DNA from: JBEEOW01 sp041191405
Lineage (GTDB): Bacteria; Bacteroidota; Bacteroidia; Cytophagales; UBA9547
Reading direction: 5' to 3'
DNA length: 64,000 bases
Assembly: GCA_041191405.1 (NCBI GenBank)
Contig: JBEEOW010000003.1
Coordinates: 116,095 to 180,094, forward strand
In this document: in pieces, positions 42,120-49,128 of the stretch
Layout of the letters: every line of letters starts with the position of its first letter
Position numbering within the stretch: position 1 is the first letter of the stretch
Program-made: the position numbers and the translations under genes
The notes under the pieces: generated by a model
Told to the model about the DNA's origin: nothing
The model's database searches: none
Seen by the model: the letters and a program-made list of their open reading frames with translations, nothing else

Positions 42120-43532
42120 CACACTTAACTTCGATTGACACACAAAATCAGTTTTAGGTACAGAAGTTTGTTCAGCAATTGCCTTGAATCCACCTTCAAT
42201 CTCTGAAAAGTTATGAATACCACGAGCTTTTAAAATACTTGCAGCCATCATACTTCTGTAACCACCAGCACAGTGAATGTAAAACGGTTTTTCAGTATCA
42301 ATATTCATAAACCAATCATTAATAAAATCTAATGGCTTGTTATATGAATCTTCTACATGCTCAGCTCTGTATTCCGATTCTTTTCTAACATCAATCACTA
42401 AACTGTCTCCAGCAATAAATTCATTTTCAAATTGTTTGGATGAAATTCTGTTTACAGTGTCTATTTCTTTACCAGCATTTTTCCAAGTAGCAAAACCACC
42501 TTTTAAATGCCCTAATATATTATCAAACCCAACTCTACTTAATCTAATTACAGTTTCTTCAACATTTTCTCCATCGGTAACTAGTAAAATTGGTTGTTTC
42601 ACATCTCTAATTAAGGCACCAACCCAAGGAGCAAAATCGCCTTTAATTCCAATTTGAATTGAACGAGGAATAAAACCTTGTGCAAAAATTCCCGCATCTC
42701 GAGTGTCTAAAACTATGGCATCAGAAAATTCAACGATATTTTCAAATTCTTCAATACTTAATGCTGTCATTCCGTTGTTTATCACAGCATCAATGCTTTC
42801 GTAACCATTTTTGTTCATGGCTACATTGGCAGGGAAATATGCCGGAGGAGGCATTAACCCATCAGTAACAGCTTTTATAAATGCCTCTTTATTTGGTTGA
42901 TTCAATGCATAATTTACTTTTTTCTGATTGCCTAAAGAATCTACAGTTTCTTTCATCATGTTTTTGCCACAAGCACTTCCTGCTCCATGTGCAGGGTAAA
43001 CTGTAATGTCATCTGCAAGTGGTAATATTTTGGTATATAACGAATCATACAATAAACCTGCAAGTTCTTCTTGCGTCATTGATGCAGCTTTTTGTGCTAA
43101 ATCTGGGCGACCAACATCTCCTAAGAATAAAGTATCTCCACTGAAAATTGCAGTATCTTTTCCATTTTCATCAATCAATAAAAATACTGAACTTTCCATT
43201 GTGTGCCCTGGCGTGTGCAATACTTTTATTTTAATATTCCCTATTTCAAATAGTTGATTATCATTTGCTATTATTGCCTCAAAAGATGGATTTGCAGTTG
43301 GGCCAAATATTATCGACGCTCCAGTTTTTGCCGCTAAATCAATATGTCCAGAAACAAAATCAGCATGAAAATGTGTTTCAAAAATATATTTAATTTTCAC
43401 ATTATCTTTTTCTGCCCTGTCAATATAAGGTTGAACTTCACGTAATGGGTCTATGATTGCTGCTTCACCATTTGAAGTAATATAATATGCACCTTGAGCT
43501 AAACAGCCTGTATATATTTGTTCGATTTTCAT
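42117..43532 (-). CDS. Persulfide dioxygenase-like MBL hydrolase fused to two rhodanese domains
   Basis: The 471-residue protein has an N-terminal metallo-beta-lactamase domain (~1-250) with the metal motif THFHADFVSGH and SGDTLFLGDVGRPDL, as in ETHE1/persulfide dioxygenases. Two rhodanese domains follow. The first (~265-350) lacks the active-site Cys (VTDGENVEE); the second (~365-460) keeps it in IHCAGGYRSMMAA. The layout is that of CstB and related sulfide-detoxification proteins. Role inferred: oxidation of protein or low-molecular-weight persulfides. It is divergent from the DUF3108 gene across a 245-base region with inverted repeats. Confidence 0.92.
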   Translation of the reverse strand: MKIEQIYTGCLAQGAYYITSNGEAAIIDPLREVQPYIDRAEKDNVKIKYIFETHFHADFVSGHIDLAAKTGASIIFGPTANPSFEAIIANDNQLFEIGNIKIKVLHTPGHTMESSVFLLIDENGKDTAIFSGDTLFLGDVGRPDLAQKAASMTQEELAGLLYDSLYTKILPLADDITVYPAHGAGSACGKNMMKETVDSLGNQKKVNYALNQPNKEAFIKAVTDGLMPPPAYFPANVAMNKNGYESIDAVINNGMTALSIEEFENIVEFSDAIVLDTRDAGIFAQGFIPRSIQIGIKGDFAPWVGALIRDVKQPILLVTDGENVEETVIRLSRVGFDNILGHLKGGFATWKNAGKEIDTVNRISSKQFENEFIAGDSLVIDVRKESEYRAEHVEDSYNKPLDFINDWFMNIDTEKPFYIHCAGGYRSMMAASILKARGIHNFSEIEGGFKAIAEQTSVPKTDFVCQSKLSV

Positions 43533-43588
43533 TTTTCTCTTGATTTAATATTTCAAAATTAATTTTTAATTGATTTGAAATTGGTAAC

Positions 43589-43748
43589 AAATGATACATT
43601 TGACAAAACGTTTTAACGGAACTAGTTTAAAATGTATCATTTAATTCGAATTGTTTTTTAATCTTTAAAAGATTTAAATTTGAAATTCAAAAAATATATT
43701 CAAATTTGAATTGTTTTAGAAAAGTTTGCACGCTTTTTGTAAACTAGT
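43589..43748. promoter_or_regulatory. Divergent regulatory region with paired inverted repeats
   Basis: AAATGATACATTT (43589-43601) is the exact reverse complement of 43630-43642. ACTAGTTTA (43621-43629) is the reverse complement of 43740-43748. A direct repeat AAATTTGAA lies between them. The region controls the persulfide-dioxygenase gene (-) and the DUF3108 gene (+). These look like operator sites; the binding protein is unknown. Confidence 0.5.
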
Positions 43749-43777
43749 CCATGCGATCAAATTAAATTATTAAAATT

Positions 43778-44560
43778 ATGAAACGTTTATTTTTAATGAT
43801 GACTGTTGGAGCCTTTGTGCTTTCAAGTTTTACAAGTGATGTAAATAAAGCTGCCCAAGAGAGTTTCTTGAGAGGCGAATTATTAAGTTACAGACTGCAT
43901 TATGGTTTTGTAAATGCAGGAGTAGCTGATATTCAGGTAATGCCATTGCTGTATCAAGTAAATAATAGAATTTGTTACAGAATGAATATTAACGGACGTA
44001 CTACTGGTAGTTTTGATATGTTCCTTAAAATTAGAGACCAGTTTGGAGCATATATTGATACAGCAACCATGCGTCCTCAAAAATCTTATAGATTAATACA
44101 AGAAGGTAATTATAAATTAACAGAAATTACTCAATTTGACCACGATAGTAATAAAGTGGTTGTGAACAGTGATGGCAAAGATAAAATTTATAAAACACCT
44201 AGCAATGTAAAAGATATTGTAAGTAGCTATTATTATTTGAGAACTATTGATTTTAGTAAAGTTAAAATTGGAGATATAATAGTTATCAAATCATTTCTTG
44301 AAAATACTACTTATGATTTTTCAATGAAATATTTGGGGAAACAAAAAATTAAAACTGATATTGGTAAGGTAAATTCAATTATTTTATCACCAATTATGCC
44401 TGAAAATAAATTGTTTAAAGGTAAAAATGCTATTAAAGCATGGTTCTCTGATGATAAAAATAGAATCCCACTTAAAGCTGAAGCCGAAATGTTTGTAGGT
44501 AGTGTGGATTTGGATATTACTGCTGTAAAAGGTTTAAGGCATAGTTTAAATAAAGATTAA
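43778..44560 (+). CDS. DUF3108 family periplasmic protein
   Basis: The 260-residue protein has a signal peptide (MKRLFLMMTVGAFVLSSFTS). A DUF3108 beta-barrel-like domain follows: FLRGELLSYRLHYGFVNAGVADIQV, then NGRTTGSFDMFLKIRDQFGAYIDTATMRPQKSYRLIQEGNYK, and the C-terminal NAIKAWFSDDKNRIPLKAEAEMFVGSVDLDI. Family members are envelope proteins of unclear function. The stop codon touches a 20-bp hairpin terminator. Confidence 0.88.
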   Translation: MKRLFLMMTVGAFVLSSFTSDVNKAAQESFLRGELLSYRLHYGFVNAGVADIQVMPLLYQVNNRICYRMNINGRTTGSFDMFLKIRDQFGAYIDTATMRPQKSYRLIQEGNYKLTEITQFDHDSNKVVVNSDGKDKIYKTPSNVKDIVSSYYYLRTIDFSKVKIGDIIVIKSFLENTTYDFSMKYLGKQKIKTDIGKVNSIILSPIMPENKLFKGKNAIKAWFSDDKNRIPLKAEAEMFVGSVDLDITAVKGLRHSLNKD

Positions 44561-44604
44561 AAAACAAAAGGCTGAATTTGATAAAAATTCAGCCTTTTGT
44601 TTTT
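44560..44604. terminator. 20-bp perfect bidirectional terminator
   Basis: AAAAACAAAAGGCTGAATTT (44560-44579) pairs perfectly with 44585-44604 across a 5-base loop. It ends in a T run on both strands and separates two convergent genes by only 45 bases. Confidence 0.9.
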
Positions 44605-44605
44605 A

Positions 44606-44983
44606 TTAAGATAATGCTTCTTTTAAATCTTCTGCAGATAATAAGTATCCGTCGTCCTCTGGGCTAGCGTACACTGAAATCATCACTTTATCCTCGATTA
44701 ATTCTTCAAGAATAAATTCATTCCATTCTACTAATTCAAATGAATCAGCTTTGCAGTTCGACCAATCTCCTGCCGCACATGCTTTTGCACTTTCAGCTGT
44801 TGGCCAAATTGGAATAATTGTGTCGCTATCTTCATCTCCTTCTTCACCAGTGCCCATTGTTACCATTCCACCGTTATCAGATAGAATATACACTGTTTTT
44901 TGTGCTTTAATGTAAGCTATTGTTGCACTGTATCTTTCTTCTTCGTGCGAACTTACAAGGGCATTAATTTGGTCTTTTGTCAT
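44606..44983 (-). CDS. DUF2750 family protein
   Basis: Acidic 125-residue protein in the DUF2750 family. The signature is a beta-rich region with IPIWPTAESAKACAAGDWSNCKADSFELVEWNEFILEELIEDKVMISVYASPEDDG. The function is unknown. The start at 44983 (MTKDQINALV) is preferred; an upstream in-frame ATG at 45019 would run into the arginase gene and add 12 atypical residues. It lies 5 bases after that gene, so they are probably co-transcribed. Confidence 0.82.
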   Translation of the reverse strand: MTKDQINALVSSHEEERYSATIAYIKAQKTVYILSDNGGMVTMGTGEEGDEDSDTIIPIWPTAESAKACAAGDWSNCKADSFELVEWNEFILEELIEDKVMISVYASPEDDGYLLSAEDLKEALS

Positions 44984-44988
44984 AATAT

Positions 44989-46143
44989 TTAGAATAATTT
45001 TGTATGAATATTTATCCAACGGTCAGGGATTTCTCCTGAGCAGGCGGTTTGATAATCAGAGTAATTACATGGAATAATGGATGGTCTGATATATCTACTT
45101 TTTACTATTGGGTGTGGAACTTCCATCCACCATTTTTCAGTCAATTTATCTTTATAAAAAATAATTTCTGCTGGGTCACTTGAAATTGGAACAATGTATC
45201 TTAAATAATGGTCACTTTCAAATGCATTATCTGCCGGACGAGCATAGTAGCCTTCAATTAAATACCAAACCATGGTAGCAACTACACTTGCTGTTTGTCC
45301 TCTAAAATCAAGCTCAGGTGTAAATTCATAAAATCCTGCCGAACTCAATTTGTTACTATGCCCAGCATACCAACAAAGTTGACAAGCTTCTTGGGCTGTT
45401 AAGCCAAATGCTTGCCCATTAGGGTTACCTGGAGCTTCTTGCATTCTTACAGCAGAAATGTCAAAACTTAACATATCAGCATCTCTAACAATTGGTTCTA
45501 GTTGCGAAATATTTTCTTGAACTACTCCTAAACGGTAAGAATCAAAGTGAAGCGTTTCAAGTACATTTAACATATTCGCATCTGTTAAATAACTTTGATA
45601 AGCTAAGTTTGTATAGTTAAAAAGGTAATTTGGTTCGTGTAAAATTATCTTTTGTGAGTGACTTTGTGCCGGTTGCAAATGGTCATAAGCTTCCATATCA
45701 GTAAATGCATCAATGTTTAATACATTTAGTAATTTGTCGCTATTTTCATAAGATAAAAATTGTCCAACATCTAAATCATGTGAACCTCCAATTAAAATAG
45801 GTAAAATTTGGTGCTCCATTAAAATGCCACATACTTCTTTGATTCTTAAATAAGTATCTTCAAGAGTAGTTCCATTTCGTAGGTTACCTAAATCAACAAT
45901 ATGGTATCCTTCGCTACCTTTTTTTAGGTTATATAATTTTTCACGAATTGCATTTGCAGCTTCGCTAGTTCCTAAATTGTTGTTATTGCCTCTGTTTTCT
46001 GTTAATCCAATAATTGCAATATCGGCTTCACGCCAAGCAGGCATAGTTTCACTAAAAATTGAAATTGCCTCCAAAAAGCTATTGCTAACTTTTGGTTTTA
46101 ATAAGTTTTCAGGAACTGTATCGAAGAATATTTTTAAATCCAT
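44989..46143 (-). CDS. Arginase/formimidoylglutamase-fold protein with one metal site lost
   Basis: The 384-residue protein has the ureohydrolase fold: IGGSHDLDVGQF (~118-129), NIDAFTDMEAYD (~143-154) and LSFDISAV (~225-232). Relative to arginase, the ligands His (H122), Asp (D145), Asp (D149) and Asp (D228) are kept. The His of DAHxD is Phe147 and the second Asp of SxDxD is Ser230. Both lost residues belong to the second manganese site. It is probably not a normal binuclear ureohydrolase. The substrate is unknown. Confidence 0.85.
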   Translation of the reverse strand: MDLKIFFDTVPENLLKPKVSNSFLEAISIFSETMPAWREADIAIIGLTENRGNNNNLGTSEAANAIREKLYNLKKGSEGYHIVDLGNLRNGTTLEDTYLRIKEVCGILMEHQILPILIGGSHDLDVGQFLSYENSDKLLNVLNIDAFTDMEAYDHLQPAQSHSQKIILHEPNYLFNYTNLAYQSYLTDANMLNVLETLHFDSYRLGVVQENISQLEPIVRDADMLSFDISAVRMQEAPGNPNGQAFGLTAQEACQLCWYAGHSNKLSSAGFYEFTPELDFRGQTASVVATMVWYLIEGYYARPADNAFESDHYLRYIVPISSDPAEIIFYKDKLTEKWWMEVPHPIVKSRYIRPSIIPCNYSDYQTACSGEIPDRWINIHTKLF

Positions 46144-46281
46144 TGTGAGTTTACTAACTATTCCAAAAATAAGAATTTAATTGTTTATTCTTTCTCAAAA
46201 TTCAATATTTATGGAAATCTAAATTTTCTTTTATAGATTTTATAGCATCTTCGTGCATATTTATTTGAAATTTGACAGTGA

Positions 46282-46323
46282 AAGTCTTAAGTCTTATGTC
46301 TATAATCTAAAGTCTAGCTTTCA
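46282..46323 (-). repeat. Heptad repeat tract, 6 units
   Basis: AAGTCTT, AAGTCTT, ATGTCTA, TAATCTA, AAGTCTA, GCTTTCA in phase. The last unit contains the stop codon of the minus-strand gene at 46321. Confidence 0.82.
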
Positions 46324-47226
46324 CAATAAATCATCAACAGCCTCTTTAAATGTTTTGAATTTGAATTGAAAGCCTAGTTCTTCTAATTTTTTAGAAACAA
46401 CTTTTCTGCTTTTTAATAGTAATTCGGTTTCTGTTCTAAGAAAAAATGCACCAAATTCAAGCATCCATTTACTTGCTGGTAAGCCAAATGGAACACCTGC
46501 CTTTTTACGAATTATATGCATTACTTCTTTGTTTGTTAACGGATTAGGAGCGGCACAATTAATTACTCCATTTACATCTTTATTTTGTAATGTAAATTGA
46601 ATAATATTGAACAAATCCTGAATATGAATCCAACTAAAATATTGATTTCCATTTCCTTGAATACCGCCTAAACCAAATTTTGCCAAGTTGTAGTAGGCAG
46701 GTAGTGCTCCTCCATTTTTACCTAAAACAATACTCATTCGTAGAATTACTTTTCTAGTTGTTGGTAATTCAAATTCATTAAATGTTTTTTCCCATTTTTT
46801 ACAGACTTGCACCGAAAAATCATCGTGAAATTCTCCATTATACTCATCCATATTTTTATCAACAGAATGTCTGTAAATAGTTGCAGATGCACTATTTATC
46901 CAAACTTTTGGAGCATTTTTGCATAATTTTATTGCTTCGCCTAGTACATTAGTTGTGTCAACTCTTGAGTTTAAAATGGCTTTTTTATTTTCTTCAGTAT
47001 ATCTACAGTTTACACTTTTGCCTGCCAAATTGAGTAATAAATCAGCATTTTCTAATTCATTTGCCCAATGACCTATAGTTTTCCCGTCCCAAAATACTTC
47101 ATTTTCGTTTTTAGGATTTCTACATAAAATGATGATTTTTTCTGTAATTGGTTCAAACATCTTTTTCAATTCTTGACCAATAAATCCGTTTCCACCTGCG
47201 ATAATTATTTTGTTGTAAGTTTTCAT
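46321..47226 (-). CDS. TIGR01777 family NAD-dependent epimerase/sugar-nucleotide-like protein
   Basis: Extended short-chain dehydrogenase of 301 residues. It has the Rossmann motif IIAGGNGFIGQELKK, ADLLLNLAGKSVNCRYT, the SxxTIY active-site-like segment (NSASATIYRHSVDKNMDE) and the C-terminal DUF1731 domain (KWMLEFGAFFLRTETELLLKSRKVVSKKLEELGFQF). Family members (YfcH-like) lack an established substrate. It is the third gene of a GbsR-DCC-epimerase array on the minus strand. Confidence 0.9.
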   Translation of the reverse strand: MKTYNKIIIAGGNGFIGQELKKMFEPITEKIIILCRNPKNENEVFWDGKTIGHWANELENADLLLNLAGKSVNCRYTEENKKAILNSRVDTTNVLGEAIKLCKNAPKVWINSASATIYRHSVDKNMDEYNGEFHDDFSVQVCKKWEKTFNEFELPTTRKVILRMSIVLGKNGGALPAYYNLAKFGLGGIQGNGNQYFSWIHIQDLFNIIQFTLQNKDVNGVINCAAPNPLTNKEVMHIIRKKAGVPFGLPASKWMLEFGAFFLRTETELLLKSRKVVSKKLEELGFQFKFKTFKEAVDDLL

Positions 47227-47227
47227 A

Positions 47228-47297
47228 GTCTTGTGAGTTGTCAGTAATCAGTTATTCTTAAAATTTCTTTAATCTTAAGTCTTAAGTCTTATGTCTC
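47228..47297 (-). repeat. Heptad repeat tract, 10 units, entering a coding end
   Basis: GTCTTGT, GAGTTGT, CAGTAAT, CAGTTAT, TCTTAAA, ATTTCTT, TAATCTT, AAGTCTT, AAGTCTT, ATGTCTC in phase. The last 9 bases (from 47289) are the stop and final codons of the DCC-family gene, so the repeat contributes to that protein's C-terminus. Confidence 0.8.
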
Positions 47298-48101
47298 TAT
47301 TATTAATATTACTGCACCGAGTAATACCCTAAATCCTAACCAAGCAAAAGTTAAAGTTTGGGGTAAATTCAATAATTCAACTCTGCGTTTATGTTCAAAA
47401 AACATTACGCTTGCAACTAGTACAAATAAGCTAAGTTTAATAATCACATTATCAGTACTTAAGTTTATAATTGACAATGCAATTGAACCTAAAAACGACA
47501 CAAAAGCATTGTTGCCTAAATAATCAGCAATAGTTTGAATTGATTTTTTGCTGATAATAAAATACTGAATAATAAAGTGTATTAAAATGATACCCAATTC
47601 AATGACAAATCCTTGATTTTTAAAAGGATATTGCTCAATATTTCCAAAATAATTACTCAATGTAATACTTGAAAATAAGCTCATTAGGAGTATAAATACA
47701 ATTCTCCAAGTTAAATTGAAATCTGGTTCACAAGTGTTTGTACCAGCTTTTCGAGGCATAACAATATGTCGATTGTATGAAATAAAATGGTATAAGATGT
47801 TTACTAACGTTCTTGTCATTTTAAATTTCCAAGCTTTATTGAAAATAGAGAAGCTATTTCCAATAATTGTTACCAAACTTTCGGCTCCGTAATAAACTTT
47901 GCCGGTTTTGGTATTTACCAATGCTATTTCATTGCGAGATTTTTGTGTATCTATCAGTTTGTCAATAGCCTCGCTTCGGCTTGACCAATTTTGGCGACCT
48001 TCATGTTGTAACATTCCAACTTGTATAAATGCACCTGAATATGCTTGGCAAAGTGGGCAATCTTGGTCGTAAAGTAAAATGTGATTCTCTAAAGTTTTCA
48101 T
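47289..48101 (-). CDS. DCC1-like thiol-disulfide oxidoreductase family membrane protein
   Basis: The 270-residue protein begins with a DUF393/DCC domain: LLYDQDCPLCQAYSGAFIQ carries the DxxCPLC motif. Four to five membrane helices follow from ~130 (IVFILLMSLFSSITLSNYF; FVIELGIILIHFIIQYFII; FLGSIALSIINL; LSLFVLVASVMFF; FRVLLGAVILII). The DCC motif suggests thiol redox chemistry at the membrane. Gene order places it between the GbsR regulator and the epimerase. Function is inferred only at the family level. Confidence 0.85.
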   Translation of the reverse strand: MKTLENHILLYDQDCPLCQAYSGAFIQVGMLQHEGRQNWSSRSEAIDKLIDTQKSRNEIALVNTKTGKVYYGAESLVTIIGNSFSIFNKAWKFKMTRTLVNILYHFISYNRHIVMPRKAGTNTCEPDFNLTWRIVFILLMSLFSSITLSNYFGNIEQYPFKNQGFVIELGIILIHFIIQYFIISKKSIQTIADYLGNNAFVSFLGSIALSIINLSTDNVIIKLSLFVLVASVMFFEHKRRVELLNLPQTLTFAWLGFRVLLGAVILIIET

Positions 48102-48215
48102 TGTTTTTAATATTTTAATAGTTTCAGAAAATAATGAAATATGTTTTTAAATTTTTTGGCTTTATTAAAATTGATAGTTTTGAACTATCAAAAATTATTA
48201 AAGCCAATTATTGAT

Positions 48216-48243
48216 TAGACTTAAGACATAAGACTAAATATTG
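48216..48243 (+). repeat. Short heptad tract, 4 units, opposite orientation
   Basis: TAGACTT, AAGACAT, AAGACTA, AATATTG in phase. It is the reverse orientation of the tract at 48351-48399, so the two could pair. A three-unit fragment (CTAATAT, CTATAAT, CTTAAGT) lies between them at 48261-48281. Confidence 0.65.
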
Positions 48244-48350
48244 TATAGGAAGTCATTTTTCTAATATCTATAATCTTAAGTAAAACTCTTCTAATTTATT
48301 AACCAAATAGATACATGGTTTTGATTATTAAAAGATTATAGATTTATTAT

Positions 48351-48399
48351 CTATAATCTTTTGTCTTTCATCTTAAGTCTTAAGTCTCAAATCTCATTT
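48351..48399 (-). repeat. Heptad repeat tract, 7 units
   Basis: CTATAAT, CTTTTGT, CTTTCAT, CTTAAGT, CTTAAGT, CTCAAAT, CTCATTT in phase. It ends in the stop codon of the GbsR-family gene at 48394. Confidence 0.82.
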
Positions 48400-48900
48400 C
48401 ATTAATTTAAATATCGAGGAGAAAAACCAGTTTTCGTCAGCTTTTATTACAGTGTCAATAGTTTTGTTGGCATTTGTTACAAAATCCGACATGTTTTTAA
48501 CCGTTTTTTGAAATTGAACAACTTTTGGGTCTGAGTTTTCGTCTTCAATTTTCGAAAGTTGGTCAAATACTTTTAGTAGAGGTTCAATTTCTCTACGTTT
48601 ACGTTCACGAGCAACACGTTTGAATATTTCGTACATGTCTTTTTCAGCTTCAAAAAATTCTTTTCTTTCACCAGGTTTTAGAATTTTTTTAACCAAATCC
48701 CACGACATTAACTCTCTGATATTCATATTCGCATTTCCTCTCGAAATACTTAATTCTTCCATAATTTCCTCTGCCGAAAGTGGCTCAGGAGATATTAGTA
48801 ACAATGCATGAATTTGAGCCATGGTTCTGTTGATTCCCCATTGGGTTGCCAAAGTTCCCCATGTACTTAGTAATTCTTGCTTTCCTTCTACAAAGTTCAT
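48394..48900 (-). CDS. GbsR/MarR-family transcriptional regulator
   Basis: The 168-residue protein has an N-terminal winged-helix domain: GTLATQWGINRTMAQIHALLLISPEPLSAEEIMEELSISRGNANMNIRELMSWDLVKKIL with a wing KPGERKEFFEAE. A helical C-terminal dimerisation region follows. The family includes GbsR, the choline-sensing repressor. In this window it heads an array with the DCC-family and epimerase genes, though 292 bases with heptad tracts intervene, so co-transcription is uncertain. Confidence 0.92.
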   Translation of the reverse strand: MNFVEGKQELLSTWGTLATQWGINRTMAQIHALLLISPEPLSAEEIMEELSISRGNANMNIRELMSWDLVKKILKPGERKEFFEAEKDMYEIFKRVARERKRREIEPLLKVFDQLSKIEDENSDPKVVQFQKTVKNMSDFVTNANKTIDTVIKADENWFFSSIFKLMK

Positions 48901-49128
48901 TGCTGAATTTTTAGTTTATACTACAAAGGTGTGAAAAAGTTTTTAAACTTTCAAATATTATTGAAAGTAATAATTTTTGATGCTTGAAATGTTATTTATA
49001 ATTTTAAATATGTCATGCTCCTTCTCAAATAAACCAATAAAAATTCGTCTTTTTTGGGATATTTTCGTTAGATATGTAGCTTAATTAAAAGTGTACAATT
49101 TTTTAGAAAAAACTTAAAGGCTAGCGCA

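Noticed and set aside
43778..44560. DUF3108 gene as a sulfide-resistance gene because of its neighbour
   Set aside because: It is divergent, not in an operon with the persulfide dioxygenase, and nothing in its sequence suggests sulfur chemistry.
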